Notes: generated by a model not told the origin, from the letters alone. Shown: positions 25,494-32,700, counted from the first letter of the stretch. The stretch is 50,312 bases of DNA from JAGQUL01 sp038212015 (GCA_038212015.1 JBBQUY010000017.1:1-50312), one strand, 5' to 3'. Numbers and translations are program-made.

Positions 25494-26305
25494 GCTCCGC
25501 CCGGCCGACCAGGGGCGGACGACTGACCTCGCTCTACGGCTGGCTCGCGTTCACGAGCGCGCGCCGTCGCGACTTGCTCTGGAGCGCCCTGTTCTCGAGC
25601 ATGCTCATTTCGATCATCACGGCGACGCTCGCGTTCCTGTGGATTGCCGCGCTGCCCGACGGGCAATCGATCCGCGGCTATGACGCTTTGAAAATGGTCT
25701 GGTACATCGCGGTGGCCGAGGCGGCGGTCAACGGCGTCGACCAGCGGCTCATGGTGCGACTGGGCGACGACCTGCGCCGCGGCGACATGACCACCGAACT
25801 GCTGCGCCCCGTCACGCTCGTATGGATGGTGATGTCACGCGAGGTCGGGCGATCGATCGCGCGCTTCGTGCTGTCGCTGCCGGCCTGCCTGCTCGTCGCG
25901 TGGGCCATCGCCGGACCACCGCCGAGCTGGCTCGGCCTGGCGATGCTCGCGGTCACCGGCCCGCTCGCGGTGATCGTGCAGATGCTGCTCGTGCTGGGTG
26001 CCACCTCCAGCGCGCTGTGGATCGGCGACACCACCGCAGCATGGTTCGTGCTCCAGAAGCTCGTGTTCCTGGCAGGCGGAATGCTGCTGCCGCTCGAATT
26101 CTGGCCCGGCATCTGGGGGGACGTGCTGATGGTGTTGCCGTGGGCCTCGACCGCATACGTTCCCGCGCACCTCGCAGTCGCGCCGTCCGCGGGGCGGTTC
26201 GTCGAACTCGTCGCGCTGCAGGTCGGGTGGATAGCGCTGCTGCTCGGCGCCACCAGCTACGCCTGGGCACGCGGCGAACGTCGATTGATGGCGGTGGGCG
26301 GATGA
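25490..26305 (+). CDS. ABC-2 family permease, first subunit
   Basis: Integral membrane protein of 271 residues with about six hydrophobic segments, of the ABC2_membrane_6/DUF990-like type that works as a pair. Visible are the amphipathic ARRRDLLWSALFSSM before the first helix and the conserved DLRRGDMTTELLRPV loop, also seen in its partner as DRDLDPYLAQPRPV. It starts with GTG in a 4-bp overlap with the ATPase gene and ends in a 4-bp overlap with the second permease. Relatives are usually annotated as multidrug or viologen-type exporters, without a firm substrate. Confidence 0.85.
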   Translation: MSSARPTRGGRLTSLYGWLAFTSARRRDLLWSALFSSMLISIITATLAFLWIAALPDGQSIRGYDALKMVWYIAVAEAAVNGVDQRLMVRLGDDLRRGDMTTELLRPVTLVWMVMSREVGRSIARFVLSLPACLLVAWAIAGPPPSWLGLAMLAVTGPLAVIVQMLLVLGATSSALWIGDTTAAWFVLQKLVFLAGGMLLPLEFWPGIWGDVLMVLPWASTAYVPAHLAVAPSAGRFVELVALQVGWIALLLGATSYAWARGERRLMAVGG

Positions 26306-27072
26306 TCGGCACCATGCAGGTCGCGCTCACGTCGTGGCGTCTGGCGTGGCTGTCGGAGATCAGCCGCCGCATCAGCTTCCTCGTCCAGATGCTCTTCATG
26401 TGCATCAACGACGCGGTCTGGGTGGTGTTCTGGCTGCTCGTGTTCAGCCACCGCGAGTCGATCCGCGGCTGGGAACGCGACGAGGTGCTCGTGCTCTTTG
26501 CGATCGTCACGTCCACGTATGGGGTCGGCATCGGCCTGTTCTACGGCGTCCGACGGCTCGGTGATCGGATCCGCGATCGAGACCTCGACCCGTACCTCGC
26601 GCAGCCGCGACCGGTACTCGTGCGCGTGCTGTTCTCCAGGATCCATCCGCCACTGCTGGGCGACTTCGCGTTCGGACCGATCCTCTTTGCGATCGCCACC
26701 GGTGGCGACGATCCGATGCAGTGGCTTCGCTACGTGATGGTCGTGATGTTCGCGGCAGCGATCGTCGTCGCGTTCATCCTCACGTGGGAGAGCGTCGCGT
26801 TCTGGGCGGAGAACGGCAGCGAGATCGCTGGGGTGGCATTCACGGCGATCACCGTGCTGTCGACGTACCCGTCCGCGATCTACGCCGGCGTCGTGAAGGT
26901 CATCGTCTTCACGGTCGTGCCCGCCGTCTTCATCGGTTCGGTGCCGGCAGAGATCGTGCTCGAACCGACGTGGCGGCAGCTCGCACTGCTCTGCGGCGCG
27001 GCCGCTGGTGCCTGGATCGTCGCGCTCGGGGTGTTCCACAAAGGACTGCGCCGCCACCTGCGTGCGGCGTAG
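26302..27072 (+). CDS. ABC-2 family permease, second subunit
   Basis: Membrane protein of 256 residues completing the exporter, with about six hydrophobic segments. The family loop DRDLDPYLAQPRPVLVRVLF and the later TYPSAIYAGVVKVIVFTVVP segment are typical of this permease family. ATG 26302 lies in the ATGA overlap with the preceding gene, so all three exporter proteins are translated in series. No intrinsic terminator follows before the palindrome pair at 27154, which may end the transcript. Confidence 0.85.
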   Translation: MIGTMQVALTSWRLAWLSEISRRISFLVQMLFMCINDAVWVVFWLLVFSHRESIRGWERDEVLVLFAIVTSTYGVGIGLFYGVRRLGDRIRDRDLDPYLAQPRPVLVRVLFSRIHPPLLGDFAFGPILFAIATGGDDPMQWLRYVMVVMFAAAIVVAFILTWESVAFWAENGSEIAGVAFTAITVLSTYPSAIYAGVVKVIVFTVVPAVFIGSVPAEIVLEPTWRQLALLCGAAAGAWIVALGVFHKGLRRHLRAA

Positions 27073-27396
27073 GGCCGTGCCGTGCCCTGCTCAGTCGCTT
27101 CGGCACTCGCGGCGCATCACCACCGCCCTCCCCCCTCACCCCCCTTCACTCACGAGTGATGTTCAGCGGCATCGCCAGGTGACGTTCACGGACACTCGCG
27201 CTGCAGCCAATTCGCGAGTGATGCCGAGCGGCAGATTCGAGTGCCGTTGGTGGTCAGTCGCCTGCCCATGCGCGGTCTCCTGTGGATGGCGCGACGCACC
27301 GTCACAGCTCTCGCGTCACAGGTGCGTGACGATGTCTGCACCCATTCGTGACAATGTGCGCGACTCTCGTGCGACGGTGGGCGTGACGATCGGTGC
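27073..27396. other. 324-bp intergenic region upstream of the AbiEi/DUF559-like gene
   Basis: Holds palindrome units C and D (listed separately) and, nearer the gene, an inverted repeat CGTCAC (27314-27319)/GTGACG (27326-27331). Related GTGAC words recur near 27348 and 27382, so a regulator site for the downstream gene is possible. I see no RNA gene and no coding frame with family resemblance. Confidence 0.5.
27154..27260. repeat. Dimer of imperfect palindromes, units C and D
   Basis: Unit C has arms 27154-27171 (GAGTGATGTTCAGCGGCA) and 27180-27198 (TGACGTTCACGGACACTCG). Unit D has arms 27216-27233 (GAGTGATGCCGAGCGGCA) and 27241-27260 (GTGCCGTTGGTGGTCAGTCG). The centres are about 61 bp apart, as in the pair at 22517-22622. 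It lies between the ABC exporter operon and the AbiEi/DUF559-like gene. Confidence 0.75.
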
Positions 27397-28374
27397 ATGA
27401 ATGTCGACCGACGCATCCACGAACTCTCCTCCGCCAACCTGGGTCTCGCACACGTGGACCAGTTCCTCGACGCTGGCGTCCATCGCGCCGTCCGGCGACG
27501 ACGCATCGTTGACGATCGATTGTCCGAGGTGTACCCCACCGTGCTGCTCGACGGGAGTCGCTCCACGGAGCTGACCCGTGAACAGGAGGAAATCGCGGCG
27601 ATCATGGCGGCCGGGCGCGATTCGCGACTTCATCTCGACACCGCTGCCGCTCGGCTTTCACTCTGGGACAGACCGACCTCGACCATCCATGTCGCTTCAC
27701 CGCGCCTGGTTCAGCTACGAGGCCGGTACGACGCTCGGTTCCATCGCGTGCACCGGGGTGATGTCGTCCACGTCGAAGTCGCTGGCGGCGCATCGATTCC
27801 GTGTACCGAACCGCTTGAGACGATTCGCTGTTGCGGCGTTGCACACACCGACATGCAGATTGCGGCGATGCTTCGGGCTGGCGTGTATGAGCGCCGATTC
27901 TCCCTGGACGACGTCCAGGCACACCTTCGGGCGTCCTCGGGCCTGCCGGGTGTTGCGGTGGCGCGGCGAGGCCTCGCACTTCGACGTGACGGGAGCGCGG
28001 GTACGAAGTGCTGGTCCGAGGACCACGTTCACCAGGCCTGGGAGCGTCATGGGGGTCCCCATCCCCTCGTGAACGTCCGGGGATGCACGGCGATCACGGA
28101 TTACGAACCGGATTTCGCCTTCGTTGAGGAGCTCGTCATCCTCGAGGTGGATGGCGATCAACACTACGATGACCCGATCCAGGCCGCGCTCGATCGGGAA
28201 CGAGACCAACTGCTCATCGCAGCCGGCTGGATCGTCATCCGGGTGTACTGGCGGCGGGTCTGGTCACACCTCCCGATGGTGCTCGATGCGGTACGTGATG
28301 CCCTGCAGTCGCGGCGAACCGGGCGAGATTCTCGGCTGCGATTGTCCACGTACGACATCCTGAGGTGTCGCTGA
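27397..28374 (+). CDS. AbiEi-like N-terminal plus DUF559-type nuclease-fold protein
   Basis: A 325-residue protein of a common actinobacterial architecture. The first ~60 residues look like the AbiEi-type winged helix (GLAHVDQFLDAGVHRAV, then RLSEVYPTVLL). The C-terminal ~90 residues resemble the Vsr-like DUF559 endonuclease fold: TDYEPDFAFVEELVILEVDG supplies Asp and Glu, QHYDDPIQAALDRERD follows, and VIRVYWRRVW closes it. Activity is unproven. Base composition looks less GC-rich than neighbours, and the gene is bracketed by palindrome dimers, suggesting recent arrival. Its TGA stop lies inside the right arm of palindrome unit E. No partner toxin gene is adjacent. Confidence 0.7.
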   Translation: MNVDRRIHELSSANLGLAHVDQFLDAGVHRAVRRRRIVDDRLSEVYPTVLLDGSRSTELTREQEEIAAIMAAGRDSRLHLDTAAARLSLWDRPTSTIHVASPRLVQLRGRYDARFHRVHRGDVVHVEVAGGASIPCTEPLETIRCCGVAHTDMQIAAMLRAGVYERRFSLDDVQAHLRASSGLPGVAVARRGLALRRDGSAGTKCWSEDHVHQAWERHGGPHPLVNVRGCTAITDYEPDFAFVEELVILEVDGDQHYDDPIQAALDRERDQLLIAAGWIVIRVYWRRVWSHLPMVLDAVRDALQSRRTGRDSRLRLSTYDILRCR

Positions 28375-28445
28375 ACATCACTCGACTCGGGTAAAGCGCA
28401 CCGGTGATGACGAACGGCACCTCCGAGTGCCGTTGAACATCACTC
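28365..28445. repeat. Dimer of imperfect palindromes, units E (decayed) and F
   Basis: Unit F has arms 28403-28420 (GGTGATGACGAACGGCAC) and 28427-28445 (GTGCCGTTGAACATCACTC). The right arm of unit E is clear at 28365-28383 (GTGTCGCTGAACATCACTC). Its left arm would lie at about 28340-28359 inside the coding sequence and is only weakly recognisable. The implied centre spacing is again about 62 bp. Unit E carries the stop codon of the upstream gene. Confidence 0.75.
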
Positions 28446-28446
28446 G

Positions 28447-28533
28447 CGTGTGCAGGGGCGCTGACGTGCGGGGGCGCTGACGTGCGGGGGCGCTGACGTG
28501 CAGGGGCGCTGACGTGCGGGGGCGCTGACGTGC
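28447..28533. repeat. 16-bp tandem repeat array
   Basis: Copies of GACGTGCGGGGGCGCT are at 28463-28478, 28479-28494, 28495-28510 (one G-to-A change) and 28511-28526, with a degenerate copy before (28447-28462) and a 7-bp partial copy after. The 16-bp period is not a multiple of three and no gene runs through it. It abuts palindrome unit F. Confidence 0.9.
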
Positions 28534-28599
28534 GCGCACGCAATCTCCGACGGAGTCCACGGGTTCGTCGGGACGCACGGGTCAGTGATGAGACGGCGA

Positions 28600-29034
28600 T
28601 CAGTCGCCGAAGACCATCGGCGGCGACGGGCCGTCGGTGCCGGTGGCGTGCTCGTCGCCGGCTGCGGCGTCGAACGAGGTTCGGTTGAGGAACGCGTTGA
28701 GCGTGTCACGGTAGATGCGGCGCTGCGGATCGAACCACGTGGCAAGGCGATAGTGGTGGCGCGCCTGCTCGACGTGGCCGAGCCGATCGTGTCCTCGGCC
28801 GAGACAGTAGTGCGCATACGCGTCCACCGGATCACGCTCGACGATGATCGAGAACTCCTGGATCGCGCGATCGTGGAAACCAAGCGACAGGTAGGTCTTG
28901 CCGAGCGCTTCGTGAATCGAGTTCGACTCCGGCTCCAGCCGCTTGGCACGCTCGAGCGGCGCGATCGCCTCGTCGGCATGACCGGCGGCGAGGGCGTCGA
29001 GGCCCTGGCGATACAGGCGGTACGCATCGCTCAT
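28600..29034 (-). CDS. Tetratricopeptide repeat protein
   Basis: Small soluble TPR protein of 144 residues. Three TPR units are visible: AYRLYRQGLDALAAGHADEA (3-36), IHEALGKTYLSLGFHDRAI (about 39-72) and AHYCLGRGHDRLGHVEQA (about 73-106), with the expected Gly/Ala/Pro positions. A capping helix and a disordered Ala/Thr/Gly tail ending PPMVFGD follow. Such proteins are binding scaffolds; the partner is unknown. GGAG lies 7 nt before ATG 29034. It is divergent from csrA, 271 bp away. Confidence 0.8.
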   Translation of the reverse strand: MSDAYRLYRQGLDALAAGHADEAIAPLERAKRLEPESNSIHEALGKTYLSLGFHDRAIQEFSIIVERDPVDAYAHYCLGRGHDRLGHVEQARHHYRLATWFDPQRRIYRDTLNAFLNRTSFDAAAGDEHATGTDGPSPPMVFGD

Positions 29035-29305
29035 GCCGCGGCTCCGATCGTCGTGTCGCCGCGCGGGCCCGAAGTCCGAGCGGCCTGCCGAACCACGCGC
29101 CGATACCGTTGCGCGGCCTTCTCCTCACTGTAGCACCCGTTTTCGGCGCATCAGCCGCAGCGTGCGACCGGACGAAACGGTTGGCATCCGCCGCTCCGGG
29201 TATGTTGCGCGCGAAGTGCCTGCACGCATGCCACGGGCAGGTACGCCAGACCGGTAGGTCGATCGAGGGGATCGGCACCGGGCCACGGAGGGCGGAGCTG
29301 GAACG

Positions 29306-29512
29306 ATGCTGGTACTCACCAGGAAGATCGGTGAATCGTTCGTCATCGGCGACGACATCAAGATCACGATCATCGACATCATCGGTGGCAACAAGGTCAG
29401 AGTGGGCATCGAAGCACCTCACGAGGTGCCGGTCTACCGCGAAGAGATCTATGACCAGATCAAGGCCGAAAATGCCGCCGCGGCCAAGGCTGCACCGACC
29501 GACCTGCCGTAA
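29306..29512 (+). CDS. csrA: Carbon storage regulator, RNA-binding protein CsrA
   Basis: A 68-residue dimeric RNA-binding protein that blocks or stabilises target mRNAs by binding GGA motifs. The core is nearly invariant: MLVLTRKIGESFVIGDDIKI, then GGNKVRVGIEAPHEVPVYRE with the RNA-contacting Arg. The tail is extended with Ala/Lys residues. Its own leader holds three GGA motifs (29287-29289, 29294-29296, 29300-29302), the middle one also serving as the Shine-Dalgarno sequence, so self-repression is plausible. Neither fliW nor any flagellar gene, its usual partners, is in the window. Confidence 0.95.
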   Translation: MLVLTRKIGESFVIGDDIKITIIDIIGGNKVRVGIEAPHEVPVYREEIYDQIKAENAAAAKAAPTDLP

Positions 29513-29530
29513 GCGGTGATCGACTGACGG

Positions 29531-29902
29531 TCAGGCAGTCTCGAGCGTTCGCTCGCTGACGCGTCCGAGATCGTCCACGCGCACCATCACCTTGATGCGC
29601 TCGGCGCCCGCGACGAGCTTCTTGTGCCAGCCGAGCAGGGCGACGCCTGCGCCCACCAGGAAGAACCAGTCGCCAAGCCACAGGAACATGCCCACGCCGA
29701 TCGCGGCCATGACGACGTTGGGGATGACCTGCTGTCGATTCGGCATCGACACCACGGCGCGGAATCCATGCTGCTCCTCCACGCGACCGCCGGAATTGAC
29801 GAGCTTGCCCAGATGCACGATGAGACGCGTCAGTCGCGCCTGCTCGTCGAGGGGCTGTTCGAGGTCGGTGTAGTCGAGGTCGTCGTGGTGCATGTCGTTC
29901 AT
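29531..29902 (-). CDS. Hypothetical small membrane protein
   Basis: A 123-residue protein of unknown function. An acidic N-terminus (DLDYTDLEQPLDEQARLT) is followed by HLGKLVNSGGRVEEQHGFRA, then two adjacent hydrophobic segments (PNVVMAAIGVGMFLWLG and WFFLVGAGVALLGWHK) and a short soluble end DDLGRVSERTLET. The short hairpin of membrane helices implies both ends are cytosolic. Start ATG 29902 is preceded by an AGCGGGA element; an in-frame ATG three codons later is an alternative. It converges on csrA, 18 bp away. Confidence 0.65.
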   Translation of the reverse strand: MNDMHHDDLDYTDLEQPLDEQARLTRLIVHLGKLVNSGGRVEEQHGFRAVVSMPNRQQVIPNVVMAAIGVGMFLWLGDWFFLVGAGVALLGWHKKLVAGAERIKVMVRVDDLGRVSERTLETA

Positions 29903-30231
29903 CGTCCCGCTCGGGTTCTCAGTTTCAGGTGGGTTCGTCCGTCCATGAAAGTCGCGGCCATCGCGAATCGCATAGTCGTGCGCCATGGATCGCCGGCATG
30001 GCAATCGTCAGTGGCAGCACCATGGGCGCACCATGGCTGCGCCACACGGTCGTGGCAGCGGCCAGGGCCGCATCCTGTCGTCGCACATCTGGCAAGGGTG
30101 TTTCCATCCGTCCCGTGCGCGCCGGAGCGCGCGGTCCCACACGCATGCTGTTCCCGTCCAAAGAACGCATGCACCCGACTATCGCGCCGTCTGGCGCGGG
30201 TGTTGCAGTCGCGGGGTGCGACCGTGGGGCC
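29903..30231. other. 329-bp intergenic region, no gene seen
   Basis: Lies between a minus-strand membrane protein and plus-strand pyrD, so it should hold both promoters. Open frames cross it on both strands, but none has a protein-like sequence. Short GC-rich inverted repeats occur (for example GCGCGCCGGAGCGCGC near 30118), with no known RNA family recognised. Confidence 0.4.
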
Positions 30232-31122
30232 ATGTACCGTCCGTATTCGATGCATGCTGCGGTGACCGTACGAACGCTCCAGCTCGACCCACCCCTGGTC
30301 AATGGCAGTGGCGTGGTCGACGCGGTGAGCGCGGATCAGGGCTGGAACCTCCCCGATGCGCAGCTGTCGAAACTCGGTGCCTTCACGACGAAGACGATCA
30401 CTGCCGCGCCGCGCGACGGCAACCCGCAGCCGTGGGCCGACACCTGGGGCGAGGGCACGCTCGTCAACGCGGCCGGTCTCCCGAACCCAGGTATCGACGT
30501 GGCGATGCGCGACTGGGCCGTCCTCCCAGGTCGGCTCGGCATCCCCGTCATCGTCAGCGTCGGTGGCGACGTCGCTCGACTCGACGACCTGGTCGAACGC
30601 GTCGATGCCGCCGGCTGGGCCTCCGGCATCGAGCTCAACCTCTCCTGCCCGAACGTCGACGGCGGCCTCGTCGCCGGGGATCCGCACGCCGTTGCGAGCG
30701 TTCTCGCGCGCGTGCGTGCGATGACCTCATTGCCGATCTTCGCGAAGCTCACGCCGGCGTCGGGCGCGCCGGCCACGGTCGCGAAGGCAGCAGTCGATGC
30801 CGGTGCCGACGCGCTCACCTGCGGCAACACCATGCCGATCCGTGCCCTCGCTCCCGACGGCACGGCCCTGCTGGGCGCGGGCCCTGACGGTGGGCTGAGC
30901 GGCATCGCACTGCACGCGATCAACCTGCGACTGGTGGCCACCGTCGCTGCCGTCGTCGACGTGCCGATCGTCGGTCTGGGCGGCGTCGACGGCGTCGCCG
31001 CTGCGCGACGCATGTTCGATGCCGGCGCGACGATCATCGGGGTCGGCACCGGAGCGGTCCACGATCCGGGACTTGTCGACGCGCTCGCCGTGCATCTCAC
31101 GACGTCAGTCGCCTCGACCTGA
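30232..31122 (+). CDS. pyrD: Dihydroorotate dehydrogenase, class 1-like
   Basis: FMN enzyme of 296 residues oxidising dihydroorotate to orotate in pyrimidine synthesis. It shows PPLVNGSGVVDA, GAFTTKTITAAPRDGNPQP and LVNAAGLPNPG (substrate and FMN region), GIELNLSCPNVDGG with the class-1 catalytic Cys139, and GLGGVDGVAAARRMFDAGA for the FMN phosphate. The soluble, Cys-based type suggests class 1B, but no pyrK electron-transfer subunit is adjacent. Start ATG 30232 follows GTGGGGCC; ATG 30250 is an alternative. Its place upstream of mihF-gmk-rpoZ matches the actinobacterial pyrimidine cluster, minus pyrF. Confidence 0.85.
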   Translation: MYRPYSMHAAVTVRTLQLDPPLVNGSGVVDAVSADQGWNLPDAQLSKLGAFTTKTITAAPRDGNPQPWADTWGEGTLVNAAGLPNPGIDVAMRDWAVLPGRLGIPVIVSVGGDVARLDDLVERVDAAGWASGIELNLSCPNVDGGLVAGDPHAVASVLARVRAMTSLPIFAKLTPASGAPATVAKAAVDAGADALTCGNTMPIRALAPDGTALLGAGPDGGLSGIALHAINLRLVATVAAVVDVPIVGLGGVDGVAAARRMFDAGATIIGVGTGAVHDPGLVDALAVHLTTSVAST

Positions 31123-31143
31123 AGTTGAGTGTTCACTCACTCA

Positions 31144-31165
31144 GCAGGCCTCCCACGTGGCCTGC
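31144..31165 (+). terminator. Hairpin after pyrD, weak terminator candidate
   Basis: GCAGGCC (31144-31150) and GGCCTGC (31159-31165) form a perfect 7-bp stem with an 8-nt loop, 22 bp after the pyrD stop. No T-run follows. Just before it lies the small palindrome GAGTGTTCACTC (about 31129-31140), which resembles the outer ends of the dispersed palindromes. Confidence 0.4.
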
Positions 31166-31222
31166 GAACGAAAGGGATTGGGCCGCATCCGGAGCGATTG
31201 GCAAACTGGTGTCGTGACTTGT

Positions 31223-31251
31223 TTGCCGAGGCACCCGCGCATGGCTATGAT
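31223..31251 (+). promoter_or_regulatory. Promoter of mihF-gmk-rpoZ, leaderless
   Basis: TTGCCG (31223-31228), a 17-bp spacer and TATGAT (31246-31251) make a good housekeeping promoter. ATG 31260 begins 9 nt after the hexamer, so transcription is expected to start at or within two bases of the start codon. Confidence 0.6.
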
Positions 31252-31259
31252 CCCCCGCC

Positions 31260-31598
31260 ATGCCCCCGAAGACCTCAGCCCAGACTCCGGTCCGATCACC
31301 TTCCCAGCGCATGGAGGCACTGCAGAAGGCGAACGCCATCCGATCGCAGCGGGCTCAGCTCAAGAAGGAGCTCAAGAGCGGGGAGCTGGAGATCGTCGCA
31401 GTCCTCAAGGATCCGCCCGAGTTCCTCAAGACGGCGAAGGTCATGGACCTGCTGCTCGTCGTTCCGAAGTTCGGTCGCGTGAAGGCCGCGCGCGTGCTCA
31501 CGCGTTGTCGGATCAGCCAGGCCAAGACGGTGGGCGGCCTGTCCGAGCGCCAGCGCACCGAGCTGTGCGAGACCCTCGAGAAGCGCTTCGCAAGCTGA
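31260..31598 (+). CDS. mihF: Integration host factor, actinobacterial type (mIHF)
   Basis: Small DNA-binding nucleoid protein of 112 residues, unrelated in fold to E. coli IHF and restricted to Actinobacteria. It has a basic N-terminal helix (AIRSQRAQLKKELKSGEL), then FLKTAKVMDLLLVVPKFGRV and KAARVLTRCRISQAKTVGGL, the helix-two-turn-helix DNA-binding part. In mycobacteria and streptomycetes it is essential or shapes development. It is first in an operon with gmk, which follows after 7 bp. This gene is the strongest phylum marker in the window. Confidence 0.95.
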   Translation: MPPKTSAQTPVRSPSQRMEALQKANAIRSQRAQLKKELKSGELEIVAVLKDPPEFLKTAKVMDLLLVVPKFGRVKAARVLTRCRISQAKTVGGLSERQRTELCETLEKRFAS

Positions 31599-31605
31599 GG
31601 CACCG

Positions 31606-32208
31606 ATGAGCGCCGCAGCCTCAGATTCCGGCTCGCGCACACGACGCGTATTCGTGGTCTCCGGCCCCTCCGGCGCCGGCAAGGGCACGCTCATTCGCGG
31701 CGTCATGAAGTACTTTCCGTCGCTCGACGTGGCGATCAGCGCCACCACCCGCGCGGCCCGTTCCGGCGAGGTCCACGGTCGCGAGTACTGGTTCCTCACG
31801 CCCGAAGAGTTCGACGCGCACGTCGAGAACGGCGACTTCCTCGAACACGTCGACTTCGCCGGCAACCGGTACGGCACGCTCTACTCCGAGATCGACCGGC
31901 TCCACGAGCTCGGCCACCACGTGATCCTGGAACTCGAGCTCAACGGCGCCCTCGCCGTGGAACAGGGCGACACCTCCTCCACCCTCATCTGGATCGAATC
32001 CCCGGACTTCGAGGAACTCGAGCGTCGACTGCGCTCGCGCGCGAGCGACACCTCTGAAGAGATCGAACGCCGGATGGCCGTAGCGCGCTCGCAGGTGGAT
32101 GCCAAGCAGCATTTCCAGTATGTTGTCGTCAACGACGACCAGACACGGGCGATTGCCGAGCTTCAGGCGATCATCGAGCGCGAGCTCGCATCCCCCCTGG
32201 TCGGCTGA
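31606..32208 (+). CDS. gmk: Guanylate kinase
   Basis: Nucleotide kinase of 200 residues converting GMP to GDP. The P-loop is SGPSGAGKGTLIRGV; the GMP-binding part includes ISATTRAARSGEVHGREYWF and FLEHVDFAGNRYGT; the lid has RLRSRASDTSEEIERRMAVA. All conserved Arg, Ser and Tyr contacts are visible, and length is normal. GAGG lies 5 nt before ATG 31606, overlapping the end of mihF. It is the middle gene of mihF-gmk-rpoZ, an order conserved across Actinobacteria. Confidence 0.95.
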   Translation: MSAAASDSGSRTRRVFVVSGPSGAGKGTLIRGVMKYFPSLDVAISATTRAARSGEVHGREYWFLTPEEFDAHVENGDFLEHVDFAGNRYGTLYSEIDRLHELGHHVILELELNGALAVEQGDTSSTLIWIESPDFEELERRLRSRASDTSEEIERRMAVARSQVDAKQHFQYVVVNDDQTRAIAELQAIIERELASPLVG

Positions 32209-32229
32209 GATTTCCACGGGAGGCACTGC

Positions 32230-32481
32230 ATGTCCATCCAGCTTCAGGTCGACGGATACCTCGAGAAGGTCGATGGCTCCAAGTACGCCCTCGTGCAGGT
32301 CGCGGCCAAGCGCGCGCGCCAGATCAACGACTACTACCACCACCTCGGCGAGGGAATGTCCTACGACGACTTCCCGCCGCCGCTCATCGAGTCGCACTCG
32401 AAGAACTACCTGACGCTCGCACTCGAGGAAATCCACTCGAACAAGATTCGTGTCGAGTTCCACGACAAGGGCCAGAAATAG
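32230..32481 (+). CDS. rpoZ: RNA polymerase omega subunit
   Basis: An 83-residue subunit that helps fold and assemble the beta' subunit. Conserved elements are SKYALVQVAAKRARQINDYY, HHLGEG and PPLIESHSKNYLTLALEEI followed by a short basic end. GGGAGG lies about 7 nt before ATG 32230. It ends the operon: a strong intrinsic terminator follows 44 bp later. The usual next genes (coaBC, metK, priA) are absent and replaced by the giant surface-protein gene. Confidence 0.9.
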   Translation: MSIQLQVDGYLEKVDGSKYALVQVAAKRARQINDYYHHLGEGMSYDDFPPPLIESHSKNYLTLALEEIHSNKIRVEFHDKGQK

Positions 32482-32524
32482 CCCCTGGGGGAGTTAATAC
32501 CCACCGCTACAGTACGTTTCTCCG

Positions 32525-32568
32525 AACGGGCCCGCCGACATCGCGTCGGATCGGGCCCGTTTGCGTTT
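32525..32568 (+). terminator. Strong intrinsic terminator of mihF-gmk-rpoZ
   Basis: AACGGGCCCG (32525-32534) pairs with CGGGCCCGTT (32552-32561), and the inner CCGAC (32535-32539) pairs with GTCGG (32545-32549) around a 5-nt loop, giving a 15-bp stem with a 2-nt bulge. TTTGCGTTT follows the stem. It separates the housekeeping operon from the giant gene. Confidence 0.85.
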
Positions 32569-32700
32569 CGGAATCACGTCACAAGGAACCCCCTTTCCTA
32601 CCGGAAACTCGTCCGATCTACCTGTCAGGGTGCGGGCGAGGAAACGGCCATGACCTAGGCGATTCTGCAATGTCGTCAGCTTGCACCGCATACGCGTAAA

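Noticed and set aside
27073..27396. Possible tRNA or small RNA gene in the gap.
   Set aside because: No cloverleaf, TTCGA-type T-loop or terminator could be found; only palindromes and a short inverted repeat are seen.
27397..28374. A complete AbiE-type toxin-antitoxin system.
   Set aside because: Only the AbiEi-like N-terminal half is suggested and no AbiEii nucleotidyltransferase gene is adjacent; the C-terminus is DUF559-like instead.
22517..28533. Possible CRISPR array from the repeated elements.
   Set aside because: The units are palindromic pairs at three separate sites without regular spacers, and the 16-bp array has no spacers at all.
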